Source: Haberlea rhodopensis
Lineage: Eukaryota; Streptophyta; Magnoliopsida; Lamiales; Gesneriaceae
Reading direction: 5' to 3'
Assembly (NCBI GenBank): GCA_907163345.1
Contig: CAJQUN010000015.1
Span: forward strand, 8,216,886-8,280,885
DNA length: 64,000 nucleotides
In this document: one piece after another, positions 21,535 to 33,855 of the stretch
How positions within the stretch are numbered: the first letter of the stretch is position 1
Layout: each line of letters opens with the position of its first letter
The notes under the pieces: model-generated
Seen by the model: only the letters and a program-made list of their open reading frames with translations
The model's database searches: none
Told to the model about the DNA's origin: nothing
Position numbers and translations under genes: made by a program

Positions 21535-24500
21535 ATACAGGTGCTTCTCATTCTTTTGTGTCTGTTGCTTTTGTGGAGAGACACCACTTGTGCTCGTCTC
21601 TGTTACCCACGCCTCTCATGGTCTCGACACCCACGGGGAAACATGTGATTGCGGATCGGCTGTTGTCTGATTGCCTCATTTATTTTGAGGGCAATGATCT
21701 GAGGGCTGATCTGATTCAGTTAGAGATGGCAGACTTTGACTGTATTATCGGCATTGATGTATTGAGCAGATACCGAGCTGTGGTAGACTGTCGGCAGAGG
21801 ACTGTTCGTTTTCTATCTGATCAGGGGTTCCAGTGGACTTTTTATGGGGACGGCTCTCGTCCAAGGATTCCAGTGATCTCAGCGGTTAAGATGTCGCGGT
21901 TATTGGAGCGCGGCCACACCGGTTACATCATTTATGCGGTGGATGTATCTGAGGAAAAGGAAGTGAGAGCCGAGGACATTCCAGTTGTGGCGGAGTTCAT
22001 TGATGTGTTCCCAGATGAGATTCCGGGATTTCCGCCTGTCAAGGATGTTGAGTTTGCTATTGAGCTGCTGCCGGGGACATCAGCCATTTCTCGTGCCCCA
22101 TACAGGATGGCACCGGCAGAGCTGAGGGAACTAAAGGTACAGTTACAGGAGCTCCTTGACAAGGGATACATTCGTCCTAGTGTATCGCCTTGGGGTGCAC
22201 CAGTCTTGTTCGTGAAAAAGAAGGATGGATCAATGCGTCTGTGCATTGACTACAGGCAATTGAACAAGGCTACAGTGAAGAACAGATATCCACTTCCGAG
22301 GATTGATGATCTGTTCGACCAGCTTCAGGGTACAAAGGTGTACTCTAAGATAGACTTGAGGTCAGGCTATCATCAGGTGCGGGTTAGAGCTGGTGATGTT
22401 CAAAAGACGGCTTTTAGAACTCGATATGGACACTATGAGTTCTTGGTGATGCCTTTCGGTGTGACAAATGCACCTGCAGTTTTTATGAGCCTGATGAACC
22501 GAGTATTTCAGGAGTACCTCGATCAGTTTGTGATCGTATTCATTGACGACATCCTTGTCTATTCAAGGAGTGAGGAGGATCATGCCAATCATCTGAGGAT
22601 AGTACTCCAGATCCTCAGAGATCATCAGTTGTACGCCAAACTCAGCAAGTGTGAGTTCTGGCTGAGCAGTGTATCATTCTTGGGCCATATCATATCACGA
22701 GAGGGGATATCAGTAGACCCGAGAAAGATAGAGGCAGTTATGGATTGGTCTACCCCTACTTCAGTCAGTGAGATTCGGAGTTTTCTTGGGTTGGTTGGCT
22801 ATTATCGACGTTTCGTCGAGGGTTTTTCAAAGATCGCCAAACCACTTACGCAGCTGACTCAGAAGGGAGTCCCTTTTTGTTGGACAGAGGCTTGTGAGCA
22901 GAGTTTCAGGGAATTGAAGCACAGACTGACTACTGCACCAGTTCTAGTGATTCCCAAGGAGAACAAAGGATTTGTTCTTTACACCGACGCATCGCTACAG
23001 GGCTTAGGGTGTGTACTGATGCAGGACAGGCATGTTGTGGCTTATGCTTCGAGACAGTTGAAGCCACATGAGACGAGGTATCCAGTCCATGATTTGGAGT
23101 TGGCAGCTATAGTTTTCGCCTTGAAGATATGGCGACACTACTTATACGGTACCTCAGTCACCATCTTCACTGATCACAAGAGCCTGAAGTTCTTGTTTAC
23201 ACAGGCTGAGCTGAACATGAGACAGAGGAGATGGATGGATCTATTGAAGGATTATGATTGTGAAGTCCTATACCATCCCGGGAAAGCAAACTTGACAGCC
23301 GACGCCTTGAGTCGGAAGGTGAGGAGCACAGCAGAGGATGCCATGTACCTATCGGCTATGTTGGGCTCCTACTGCCATTTGGGATTCGATTACGAAGTGT
23401 CTACTTCACCAGTACAGGTTTTGACCTTGCTAGCTGAGCCGGTTATTTATGATCACATCAGGAAGGCTCAGGGGACCGATGCAGAGATTCAGAGATGGAT
23501 GTCAGTGGTCCATTCAGATCAGCCATCGAGATTCAGAGTGGCTGAGGACGGTTCTTTGAGACTTGGCGACAGATGGGTGGTTCCAGATACACCCGAGTTG
23601 CGCCAGGGTATTTTACAGCGAGCTCATTGCAGCAGGATGAGTGTCCACCCGGGCGGGAAGAAGATGTATAAGGATCTACGCAACCAGTTCTGGTGGAGGC
23701 GTATGAAACAAGATGTCACCTCATTTGTCAAGCGCTGTTTGATTTGTCAGCAGGTGAAGGCTGAGAGGCAGAGGCCGGGAGGTGAACTAAGGAGTTTGGA
23801 GATACCCGAGTGGAAGTGGCAGCACGTGTCTATGGATTTCGTGACCCACTTACCGAGGACTGTTTCGGGTTTTGATGCCATCTGGGTAGTCGTGGACAGA
23901 TTGACTAAAGTGGCTCATTTCATTCCTTACTGTATGACATATACGCACTTGAGGATGGCACAGTTATATGTCAGAGATATAGTGAGACTACACGGGATTC
24001 CTGTTTCGATAGTGTCTGATCGAGATCCGCGGTTCACATCTCACTTTTGGGAGGGTCTGCAGACAGCTCTAGGTACAGAGTTGAGGCTGAGCACAGCCTA
24101 TCACCCTCAGACGGACGGACAGACTGAGCGTACGATACAGACGCTCGAGGATATGTTGAGAGCTTGTGTGTTAGAGTTCGACATATCATGGCAGGACTTG
24201 ATAGCCTTGGTGGAGTTCTCTTACAACAACAGCTACCAGGCAAGTATACAGATGGCTCCTTTCGAGGCCCTCTATGGTAGGCGTTGTAGGTCACCCTTGT
24301 GTTGGGATGACTTGGACCGTAAGTCGGTTGGAGGACCAGAGTTGGTTCAAGAAATGGAAGAGAAAGTTAAGGTTATCAGACGAAAGATGAAGGCAGCTCA
24401 GGATAGACAGGCAGCATATGCCAATCAGCGGCGGAGACCGTTGGAGTTTCAGTTGGGCGACAGAGTTTTTCTGAAGATCTCACCCTTCAGGGGTGTGGTA

Positions 24501-24944
24501 CGGTTTGGTATGCGGGGGAAGTTGTCTCCTAGATACGTGGGGCCGTATGAGATCTTACAGCGTGTTGGTACTCTGGCGAACCGTTTGGCTTTACCGCCTT
24601 CTCTGTCTGGTATACACGATGTATTCCATGTGTCTATGCTGAGGAAGTATGAACCGGATCCTTCACATGTGTTACAGCCTTCTGAGGTTCAGATTGAGTC
24701 CGATGTTTCCTATGTGGAGCGGCCTATCAGGATTTTGGATAGGGCAGATCGCAGACTGAGAAACAAAGTTATACCTATGGTCAAAGTTCAGTGGGATCGT
24801 AGGGGTGTCGAGGAGGCCACGTGGGAGACGGAGCGACACATGGTGCAGCACTACCCAGAGCTGTTTTCTGGTATGCGTTTATGTATTGTTTTATTTACAT
24901 TGGGTAAGTGCATGCTGATTTCGAGGGCGAAATCCTATAAGTAG
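21528..24944 (+). CDS. pol: pol polyprotein of Tekay-1: protease, RT, RNase H, integrase, chromodomain
   Basis: An open frame of 1138 residues. In order: retropepsin active site VDTGASHSF at the start; reverse transcriptase (about 190-370) with LRSGYHQVR, LVMPFGVTNAP and the catalytic IVFIDDILVYSR; RNase H (about 480-600) with LYTDASLQGLGCVL and TDHKSL; the integrase HHCC zinc-binding part with CLICQQVK near 740; the integrase core with MDFVTHLP, SDRDPRFTSHFW and HPQTDGQTER; and a C-terminal chromodomain-like end with VKVQWDRRGVEEATWE. It copies the genomic RNA and inserts the cDNA. The true N-terminus lies upstream in the gag frame, so this frame cannot start normally because of the frameshift near 21475. 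All catalytic motifs appear intact. Confidence 0.93.
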   Translation: MVDTGASHSFVSVAFVERHHLCSSLLPTPLMVSTPTGKHVIADRLLSDCLIYFEGNDLRADLIQLEMADFDCIIGIDVLSRYRAVVDCRQRTVRFLSDQGFQWTFYGDGSRPRIPVISAVKMSRLLERGHTGYIIYAVDVSEEKEVRAEDIPVVAEFIDVFPDEIPGFPPVKDVEFAIELLPGTSAISRAPYRMAPAELRELKVQLQELLDKGYIRPSVSPWGAPVLFVKKKDGSMRLCIDYRQLNKATVKNRYPLPRIDDLFDQLQGTKVYSKIDLRSGYHQVRVRAGDVQKTAFRTRYGHYEFLVMPFGVTNAPAVFMSLMNRVFQEYLDQFVIVFIDDILVYSRSEEDHANHLRIVLQILRDHQLYAKLSKCEFWLSSVSFLGHIISREGISVDPRKIEAVMDWSTPTSVSEIRSFLGLVGYYRRFVEGFSKIAKPLTQLTQKGVPFCWTEACEQSFRELKHRLTTAPVLVIPKENKGFVLYTDASLQGLGCVLMQDRHVVAYASRQLKPHETRYPVHDLELAAIVFALKIWRHYLYGTSVTIFTDHKSLKFLFTQAELNMRQRRWMDLLKDYDCEVLYHPGKANLTADALSRKVRSTAEDAMYLSAMLGSYCHLGFDYEVSTSPVQVLTLLAEPVIYDHIRKAQGTDAEIQRWMSVVHSDQPSRFRVAEDGSLRLGDRWVVPDTPELRQGILQRAHCSRMSVHPGGKKMYKDLRNQFWWRRMKQDVTSFVKRCLICQQVKAERQRPGGELRSLEIPEWKWQHVSMDFVTHLPRTVSGFDAIWVVVDRLTKVAHFIPYCMTYTHLRMAQLYVRDIVRLHGIPVSIVSDRDPRFTSHFWEGLQTALGTELRLSTAYHPQTDGQTERTIQTLEDMLRACVLEFDISWQDLIALVEFSYNNSYQASIQMAPFEALYGRRCRSPLCWDDLDRKSVGGPELVQEMEEKVKVIRRKMKAAQDRQAAYANQRRRPLEFQLGDRVFLKISPFRGVVRFGMRGKLSPRYVGPYEILQRVGTLANRLALPPSLSGIHDVFHVSMLRKYEPDPSHVLQPSEVQIESDVSYVERPIRILDRADRRLRNKVIPMVKVQWDRRGVEEATWETERHMVQHYPELFSGMRLCIVLFTLGKCMLISRAKSYK

Positions 24945-24952
24945 GGGAGTAT
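24938..24952 (+). other. polypurine tract of Tekay-1
   Basis: Purine-rich AAGTAGGGGAG immediately before the 3' LTR, the expected plus-strand primer. The same sequence occurs before 46155 and, on the minus strand, next to 52352. Confidence 0.85.
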
Positions 24953-27282
24953 TGTGATATCCCCGAAATGATTAAGTGTTATTTAAACATTAATCATTGT
25001 TGTGAAAATTATGATATTAATTCTTGTGTTGAATTAATAATGTTGGGAGATGCATGAGAGGGTACATGTGTTATATATTGGGATTTTGGGGTTGTGGCAT
25101 GTTTAATTGGGGTGTGTGTTAATCGTTTTGGTCATATTTTAAATGGGAATTGAAGTATTTTATTGAGAAAATACTATAAAATATCATGTGAGGATATTTT
25201 AATACATCGTGCGAAATACCGGGACCAAAACATAACACATCACATAAACCCACCACAAACCACCCCCCCTTGACCCATACCCTGCTGCCAGCTGCAGCTT
25301 GCCCATACCCTTTTCCCCATCTCCCACTCCACCTCACCAAGTCTGAAATCACTCCTCCTTCCACACCAAAATCGTCCAACACCTGATAAGAGAGAAAAGA
25401 AGGAGTTCAACCATTTTTGTTGCCTGGAAGCTTGCAAAAATCGGAGCCAAAAAGGGGTGAGAAACCATTTCTGGGTTTGTAAAATATGTTGTTGAGTTCA
25501 TACTTTGTTTAGTGTGAAAAATGGCATGTTAGTTTAGGTTTTGTTAAACCTTCGATTCATGTTCATTTATGGTGTTTTTATGAAGCTTCCAGTATTTTTC
25601 CTTGAGCACATTACATGTTTTATGTGGGAGATTTATGCATGTAAAGTAGGGTGTTCGAAAATCTGGGTAGATGTTTTTCCCTGTTTTTCTGGAAATATGA
25701 TCTGGGAGTGATATTGAAGGGGTGGTATTATGCATGTTAGAAGGGTTTTTGAGTGAACCTTCGATGTGAAAATATGCATGGTAGTTTGGTGAAACCCTTG
25801 ACATTTTTATTCGAGCAAATTGCATGACTTATGTGGTAGATTTCATTGCTTGAAAGTGTGTACTCAAAAATCTGGGCAGGAAAACAATGCCCTGTTTTCA
25901 GAAAATGTTGGATGAGTACTGATGTTCATGGGTGATTTTAATGCATGAGGGTTTGTGGTTGGGGTACAATTTTGGTATGAATACACTCAGGGGAATGTGC
26001 TCTATTTGCTAGCATGAGTGTTTAAACATTTGGTGTATGTTTTATGCTAGATCGAAGGGTGTAAATATAGGTGTTCGAAAATTCTGGGTTGGTATTTCTC
26101 GAACAGAGCATCTCGATCGATCGACACTTCATCTCGATCGATCGAGCGAGGCAGAATCTTGATTTTGATTTTAAGCGTCTTCTCGATCGATCGGGAAGAG
26201 GGGCCGATCGATCGAGAGGCCCAGAATGTTGAAAAAAAATATAAATTGTTATATTTTGTTAAATTTTGATATTGGATTGTAATGAGACATCTAATATTGT
26301 GTTGTACACTGGTGTAGAGCCTTCACAGACGGCTACACAACGCAGGGGATAGAGTCCCACCACACACTACTTTTTGGAAAGGTACGTAAGCGACGTACGG
26401 GCATCCCAACGGTAACATGTATTTATGTTTGTCTGTGTGACACGTGATGAAATGCAATGTGATGCATTATGAGTTGATACATGTTATTATGCATTGTTGT
26501 TGCATATTATGCATTGTTGTTGCATATTGTGATGTGGGATAAAGAGATGTATTCCACTAGTCAGGGCGATCACAGTTAAGGGATTAATGCTTACGCTTTA
26601 CCGCTAAAAATGTGGAGCGGGAGGGGGGAGGCTCGCTTGCACATGGAGGCGGGTTTATACCATACTGAGCGAGGATGAGATACCGCTAGTATGAAGAAGC
26701 GAGGATGAGATACCGCTTATTTTGAGATTATGAAAGCGAAGAAGCATTAAAATAACTGATGATGACTGACTAAAGAAAATGAGGAAATGTCATGACATTC
26801 ATTTGTGAAACCATACATTCATATAATGTGTTATATTATGAATCATGGTACAGGGACAACCAGTGGGCATTGTAAATGCGATGGAAATACAGGAAGTGAT
26901 TTGTATTTTATAATTGTGCATTTACGCCTTATTTTCATATTATGTTGAATATGAATTGTGATATGCTCATGTATTGGGGGTTGTCTTTGTAGGTGCTTTT
27001 GATGACGAGAACCGGGGTCGGGGTTGAGAAGCTGAGCTGTAAGGAGAACTACAGGATTAGCTGCATTGTTGAGAAAATTTTATATAGCTTCTACATGTGG
27101 TAGACTAAGACTATAATGTAGCACCTTTTGTAGGAATTTGCGAAATTCCTTTTTGAAACTTTTGGTACTGTATCCCTTAAGCTCAGGATAATCAACATGA
27201 CTCATTACTCTGATTTATTCTTATGAATGTTTTAGTTCTCTTAATCGCACCTATTAGTATCTTGAGATCTCGGGGTTTCACA
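24953..27282 (+). repeat. 3' LTR of Tekay-1
   Basis: This matches 17836-20169 almost base for base. It carries the same palindrome cluster (26111-26220) and donor-like site. Target duplication TGAAT follows. Confidence 0.95.
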
Positions 27283-29537
27283 TGAATGATATATATTATA
27301 TAGATTTTACAAATATCTACTATCTTCTTTTCTAACATTTATATATATTCACTATTATTTTCATATTGTGATTACTCTTGAAATACAATTATTGTAAATT
27401 AATTTCAATTTTTTTTTATAACGTGGACCACTACTCTTAGGATGCGCAATGGGTAAACCACACAATAGCATGCAAACCACGTCAGTCAGGTAAACCGCAC
27501 TAGATAAGCCTAGTGCGATAGGCTCAAACTGATAGAGACAGATGCATGAATTGAACTTGCGATCATTATCGTAACTTTTGAGAATTACGGTTGTGAAGAT
27601 TTGAATATATTAATAACACATTCTAAATCATTCTCACGCTATTTATTTTTTTATATTTATGCTAACTAGTTATCATTTAAAAAGTAAAAGCATGAATATT
27701 AACGATGATTTCTATTACATTAAACATGCATAACTAATAAGAAGTGAAATATATCCAATTAAAGTGAAAGTTAAGGGAAAGGAATACACACAATTTTTAT
27801 TCAATTGATATTTTTAGAATTCATTCGAGAGGAAAAAAATAATTAAAATGCCGATAACTTTTATATTATATGAAACATTCTTAAAATTTGATGTATTTTG
27901 TGAAAAAATAATGAAAGCAAAAAAAAAAAAAAATTAAAAGAGAACACCAGATTTTAATCAAATACAACATAAGTGAATTGGTTTTTCTCACGTTTCTTCT
28001 TGTGATGCCATAGTTTGTTCCTTAATTAGGAATTGCACTAAAAATATATACTTACAAAAGAATAAAGAAAATTAAAAATTTGAAACATTTAAAGGTATTA
28101 CAAAGAGAGATTAACTGAGAAAAGTATATATGACATAAATCACTATAATCAATGTAAATTATAATGATAATTCATTAGCATCTTTCAGAGTATTAATATT
28201 GATATTAATTGTATATCAGGTGTAATAGATATAACCAGTTATACAATTAGTTTACATTAGAATTAGAATTAAAGTGGGAGGAAAAAATTTAATCCAATGG
28301 TGTATTTAAATTTGTTTTCCTAATGAACCCTTCATCCTCATAAGTAAAAGACACTAAAATGATATATTGTAACTTTCAAGGGATATAGAAAATCAAATCA
28401 ATTTTCATTAAATTTTTCATCCAAATAAATTCTAATAATATATTAAATCAATTGCGCATTTAATTATGTATTTCTCTCCCATAACTTCCACTTTAATTAA
28501 GTCTACAATTTTCAGTTTTTGCCATTTCTATAATGCAGTTGGCTACAACTGATTTTAGTTATGATATACGCCTGCAGGATGCGGATAGTGTGTATTGGGG
28601 TCAAAGTTGATTTAGAAGTTATTGTTGATAAAACACATGATTGAAAAGTTGCAACGAGCTCCAAATATTGTCAAGTTTATGCACACTAAAGAGAAATTTA
28701 CAAATGAGAAGTCGTTTACTTTTACACATATATTCGTTTTGTCATGATTCATATTCTTGTCAATCATTTTGACAATCAAATTTACCTTTTTTCGGAATGG
28801 CCGACACAGTATGAACCATTAATTCAATTGTTTTTTCTTGTGTATTTGGCTAAAGGCTACAAAAGGAAAGGAGAAGAATTGATGAAAATAACATGTTCGT
28901 GCTTGTATGTGATGCTTCAGTCCTTTATCAGTTATATACACTTTGATTTGATTCACTATTCATCTATTATCAATTTTATTTTTTAGGTTTAATTCATGTA
29001 GTTTATATGTTATGGCATATATAATATAAGATTTATCGATTATATTTTTAACTCTAAATAATTTAATTTTTATTATATATAATTGGTGTTTACGTGCATC
29101 ACACGTACTTCATGCTAGTCATTATAAAATAGCATAAGTTTAAAATTACTAAAATTATCCTACTTAAATAATTACTCTGACTAATTTTCAAAAAAGCTTC
29201 ATAAAATTCATCTATGAAGTTTTTTATTCAGTTATGATATTTAATTTTGTTAGCGAGTATTATTTAATACAAAAAAAATATTAAATATAAAATATTATCA
29301 CACAATATTTATATAGATTTACTGATTCAATTTATAAATTAACTTGAAGATTTTGATTTCAATATACTGTACGACGTTCGAAGTCCCAGATTTGGTATAA
29401 TCTAGAATCTGAAACATTCAGATTTTATTAGATTTTGATAATCACAGTCTTCAATAGTTTCATAATTTTCGATTTATCGGCAAAAACATTCCTAATGAAA
29501 ATCAAAGACAATTCTTTAGTGTCAAAGAGCATAAAAA
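27283..29537. other. AT-rich intergenic region upstream of the F-box gene
   Basis: No transposon structure or gene can be supported here. A short stretch around 27420-27560 is less AT-rich. The region just before 29538 would hold the F-box gene promoter; I see no clear TATA box. Confidence 0.5.
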
Positions 29538-30761
29538 ATGTCTCCTTTATCTTCTGAGAAAACAACATTATTTCACTCTCAAACCCATCATCAAAAAACT
29601 AAGATGAAGAGCATGAGTCACATAAAATCTCCAACTCATTGTGAATCCGGAGAACTCCAAACCAGCCTGACTTATGAAGAAAGCTTTGATCTTCCTGAAG
29701 AAATCATTCTGGAGATCCTTTTGAGACTTCCTGTTAAATCTATCTTGAAATTCAGGTGCGTTTCCAAATCATGGTTGTCTTTAATTTCTAGCCAACAGTT
29801 CATTAAAACCCATCTCAGATTTTCGAAAGAGAACTCAAAGTTGCACGGTGACAGAGTAATTTTTACCGTTTCTTACTCTCCATCCGACCTCATGCAATGT
29901 TCAGTACACTCATTATTGTACGAAGAACCCTCGACTCATACGTTAAAACTTGATTATCCCATGAAACATCCACTCTCGTATCTTTGGCTGGTTGGCTCTT
30001 GTAATGGGTTGATATGCATGTCCATGGATTTAAAAGATTTGATCTTGTGGAACCCATCTATCAAAAAATCAAAGAAGGTACCCTCTTTAAATCCGGAACT
30101 GGTAATAAATCATTTCATAGCATATGGGTTTGGTTTTGATGAGTCTAATGATGATTACAAAGTTGTGGGAATTTTCTCTGTGCTGGAAGAGGGTTGGTAT
30201 AAGTACATCATGATGGTTTACAGTTTGAGAACTGATTCTTGGAAGAGAATCGGGGATTTAGAGGGTGGTATTCCATTACCAAATTCAATTAAGTTTGCCA
30301 GTGGTAAGCTTCATTGGTGTGCGACACCTGATATGGGCACAAATTTTAAGTGGGATATTGTTTGTTTGGATTTAGAGTGTGGGGTATATGGAACCGTGGA
30401 GCAACCTAATAATGTGGAAGGTGGTGATGTGAATCGCACATTCGGGGTGCTCGGAGGATGCATTTGCATTTTTTGCTTTGATTTAGAAGATAATTTCGAT
30501 ATGTGGATTATGAAGGAGTACTGTGTGAAAGGATCTTGGAGTAAAGTGTTCCATTTTTCTTCCATTGCATATTCCCCAGTTTCTGTGTTGTTGAAACCAT
30601 TATGCTTAATATCGAATGGAGAAATTTTATTGGTCTATGGAAGCAGTTTCATTGTTTACAATCCAAGATATGATTCCTTCACGGTTCTTAAGGCAAAGAA
30701 TTTGGAGATCCTCGATGTGGATATCTTTGCTGAAAGTTTAGTTTCACCTGGTGCAGAATAA
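29538..30761 (+). CDS. F-box protein with F-box-associated interaction domain
   Basis: An intronless gene of 407 residues. The F-box is at about residues 50-95 (FDLPEEIILEILLRLPVKSI, then FRCVSKSWLSLI), the part that binds Skp1 in SCF ubiquitin ligases. The rest matches the plant F-box-associated type 1 pattern: a GSCNGLICM-like turn near 152, LWNPSIKKSKKVP near 170, and YGFGFDESNDDYKVV near 198. It would select a substrate for ubiquitination; the target cannot be read from sequence. The start at 29538 gives a 49-residue lead before the F-box; Met23 or Met26 are possible alternatives. No frame damage is visible. The family is large and fast-evolving in plants, so no gene symbol is given. Confidence 0.9.
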   Translation: MSPLSSEKTTLFHSQTHHQKTKMKSMSHIKSPTHCESGELQTSLTYEESFDLPEEIILEILLRLPVKSILKFRCVSKSWLSLISSQQFIKTHLRFSKENSKLHGDRVIFTVSYSPSDLMQCSVHSLLYEEPSTHTLKLDYPMKHPLSYLWLVGSCNGLICMSMDLKDLILWNPSIKKSKKVPSLNPELVINHFIAYGFGFDESNDDYKVVGIFSVLEEGWYKYIMMVYSLRTDSWKRIGDLEGGIPLPNSIKFASGKLHWCATPDMGTNFKWDIVCLDLECGVYGTVEQPNNVEGGDVNRTFGVLGGCICIFCFDLEDNFDMWIMKEYCVKGSWSKVFHFSSIAYSPVSVLLKPLCLISNGEILLVYGSSFIVYNPRYDSFTVLKAKNLEILDVDIFAESLVSPGAE

Positions 30762-32153
30762 TGAAGGTAGAGGCAATAACAGTTTGTGAAAGAGAAAGAT
30801 GATATATATAAAATTTAGCTGAATTAAATGATTTTTAGTTTATATATTCTACTAGAATTGGTTCTGTTTGATGTGATTTTCCTCGGTTCATTTTTGTCGA
30901 AATCAATATTTGAGAAACTGTAGCAGTCAAGAGTATATTTGTTTATTTACCTTATGCTTTCATATGTGTGATCGTTGCATGCCAAGACATAGTGAATAAG
31001 GTGCAAAGTATTGAATTAACTGTTCTTCATATGCATGACCGTCTACTTTAGCCTTTAGATGTTGCCTAAAAGTATTCATTTTGATTTTTGAACCAAGTTT
31101 GGCATCAAATATACTGGGAATTGTCTGCTCCTTGTCACTTTAATTTTGGAGGATGCCCACCACTCTGCATTACTGCATCAACAGGGAGCATGCGCTGTGT
31201 GAACATCTGGAAAGGGAGCAAGAAACCTTATATAGTCATCGTAGAGATGAGAGGTTTTGAACAAGTTGCAACTCCTCTGACTCATCGCTGCTTGGCTAAT
31301 AGCCAGGAAAAGTTTATATTTTCACCATTTAATCTTTTTTTATCTGCCACCATACTTGCTGATAATCGCAATTGATGCAGAAGTGAACACATAAAATCCC
31401 TTCTCGGGTTCAATCATCATGGATTCTTTCGACTTAAATAGCAGCAATTTCCTTCAGTTGGGATATACCAGAGAACAGAAGTTAAAATTTTTATATTTTT
31501 TGGCTCTATATTTTAACCGAATATTCTATCACTATATGACAGTAATTGAATTTTGAAATGGTAACAAATTAAGGGGGACACACGATTTAATCACGCACAC
31601 AATTGTCGTTTTCCTGTTGTTTTCTTCCGATCATTTTCATAAAATCAATATTTGAGAAACTCTTCCCTTCATCCTTGCGTTTGCTGGTATGCTCTTCTCT
31701 TGCATTTGTGGCAGTTCCATACGCTTGCGAATTAGCTGCTCCTACAAGATTTCATCTTGAACCATGTTTGACATCCAATTTACCTGCAATTTTCTGTTCC
31801 TTGTCACTGATGTATTAATGACTGACATGAAATCAAGAACCAACTCCTTCTGGTATCGTATATCTGACCTGGCTTGGCATATCGCAACTATCGAAACACA
31901 GTGAGTTTTATTAGGAGAAAAACACACAAAACAAACAGGCACACAGGCGTTCCTTGTATTTATGCAGACAAGACTGTTAAAATACAAATGAATTCTGATA
32001 TCCATCCATCTTATTACAGGAAACACACACTACATAAAGTAAACTGAACAAACTTCCTCCACTCGAAAATTACATTACAGAAAATGGAATACGACAATCA
32101 TTTTGTAATTGAGAGAACAACACGAATAAGCTGCACGAGATAATGAATCGCGT
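30762..32153. other. spacer between F-box and stress protein genes, with a diverged duplication
   Basis: Non-coding sequence containing the 3' regions of both convergent genes. Two parts are diverged copies: 30885-31140 and about 31620-31810 share AATCAATATTTGAGAAACT and a later stretch around GGCATCAAATA / GACATCCAATTT, ending in CTCCTTGTCACT / TTCCTTGTCACT. Short frames here look like chance. Confidence 0.5.
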
Positions 32154-33855
32154 TTAGTCATGGCTCTTCACTACAGTGACAGGACAAGGGGCATTGTTCA
32201 CCAAATAGTTGCTCACACTTCCCATTATAGCCCTGTAGATTAATGTCGAAATCAAGCCATTACGAACTATTAGTCAGGCATTTGGAATATGTAATGCAAA
32301 AAGGGTCCTCCATGGGTAATCTACAGCTCAAGAAATGAAAATATAGGACTCTTGGAACAACTAGAAAAATATAGCATGAGTCAAAACCTTTTGATTTTAC
32401 CGAGCCCTCGATTCCCAACAACTAGGCAATCAAGGGGAATGTGATCGATTGATTCACATATCTTCTCTCGAGCATCTCCCCAGAAGATTTTCAAGAGCAC
32501 GGTGATCTGAATTCAAGCACAGACAAAAATGGTTAAAATATTGCATCACGGAGTTAAAAAATTCAAACTGTGAATACAAGTTTAACCTCTTTCTGCCTTG
32601 ATGCGGTAGAGACAATATCCAATGATTCGGGGTCAGGTGTAACCCCATATTTCTTCGTGATGGTGGGGTTTGAGAAGTCGCATAAAGGAATCAAAGCTAA
32701 CAAGATTATGAAAATAGATCACCAAATGGTTCACAATGACACAAGACAGATTGCTGTCCCACTTTACAAGTGAAAAACAAAATTATATAAATTATAAAAT
32801 CCAATTCATAATCTAAAATGTCTGAATCCAATGGAGTTAGTGGTAGAACAAAACCCCTTTTAATCCGTACATGTGAATTAACGATGAACAAAGTTTGGTT
32901 TTGTAAACTAACAAGACTTGTTTCCTAGGTGGTCCATAATACTTCGAAAGGAGTTAAAGTTAGTAATTAGCAAATGATGAATGAAGAACAGAAAGGTGGC
33001 GTGCAATAAGTTGAGATACAATAGACTAGAGCACCAATTTTGAAAAGCCAAAACAGCTCATGAGTGTGAAAAACAGAACGAATGGTAATATCGAGCGCAA
33101 AAATATGCATTCACATAGAGGAGTCGAGGAAAAACTTGATCCCCAAGTTTTGAGCTTTAGAATATGAGATTTGATGATGAAAGCTGCATGAAGAACACCT
33201 AATTTATACACACTAGATAAGCTTGTAATTTTGGTGAACATGAATGAAATAATACCCCTTCATGTGTTGTAAAATAACACTCAACTTATAGAAGCTCTCA
33301 TTTACCAAATCAAGAATTCAATTAAAAAAAATTACTGCCGAGAAGAATTAACATATATACAAACGAACAACAAAAGCAAGAATCTAGTGACTATGTTCTC
33401 ATATCTAATTTAGAAGAGTTTTCCTAGAGCATCAAGAAAAGATAAATCAGCGAGGTTTGGTCTGTTATATTATTTTTTTAATAAAAAAGTCAGCTGGATC
33501 AAGAATTAACATTCCAAATATCAAACTTAATCTAGCCCGGGAAAAACAAGAGTAGCTCAATTATCTGAATTAACAAAGAATCGTCCAATATCAGATGCCA
33601 TGTTTGGTCACCGATTCTCATGCAACCCACCAAATAATCAATAAAGAGAGAAAAGAAAAGGGATAACAATAGCATACGAGAACCAGTGGTCTCCCAGAGC
33701 TGCATCTCGCCTTCTTCATAATTGCCCTCGGGGCGTGCTGTGAGGAGAATCAGGTGATCGCCGCTCCGAGCAATGTTATCCACAGCCCATTGCAGGGCTT
33801 TTCTGCTGCACGGCGAGAAATCCACAGCCACGCCCACTCTCCTGGTAGACGCCAT
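32154..33855 (-). CDS. universal stress protein A-like protein, four exons
   Basis: The coding sequence is the complement of exons 33678-33855, 32587-32696, 32388-32506 and 32154-32232 (486 nt, 161 residues). The introns are 981, 80 and 155 nt with GT/AG borders, and the phases join without a gap. The protein opens with RRVGVAVDFSPCSRKALQWA, the first strand and helix of the USP fold. It ends with GNRGLGKIKRAIMGSVSNY, which matches the nucleotide-binding pattern G-2x-G-9x-G(S/T), and then NAPCPVTVV. The length is normal for small plant USPs. These soluble proteins bind ATP and respond to stress; the exact role is not visible here. The 5' leader is CT/GA-rich. No damage is seen. Confidence 0.92.

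Larger units (their letters stand above)
17836..27282 (+). mobile_element. Tekay-type chromovirus Ty3/gypsy element (Tekay-1)
   Basis: A full-length 9447-bp element with 5-bp target duplication TGAAT (17831-17835 and 27283-27287). The 2.33-kb LTRs differ by about six substitutions and a 4-bp indel by my reading, so the insertion is young. It has an initiator-Met primer-binding site, gag, a pol order of protease, reverse transcriptase, RNase H and integrase, and a chromodomain-like tail, which places it in the chromovirus group, most like Tekay/Del with its long LTRs. Pol is open throughout; gag has two frameshifts. Confidence 0.95.

Noticed and set aside
28744..28986. An 80-codon plus-strand frame upstream of the F-box gene
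   Set aside because: Its composition fits AT-rich chance sequence and no domain is recognised.
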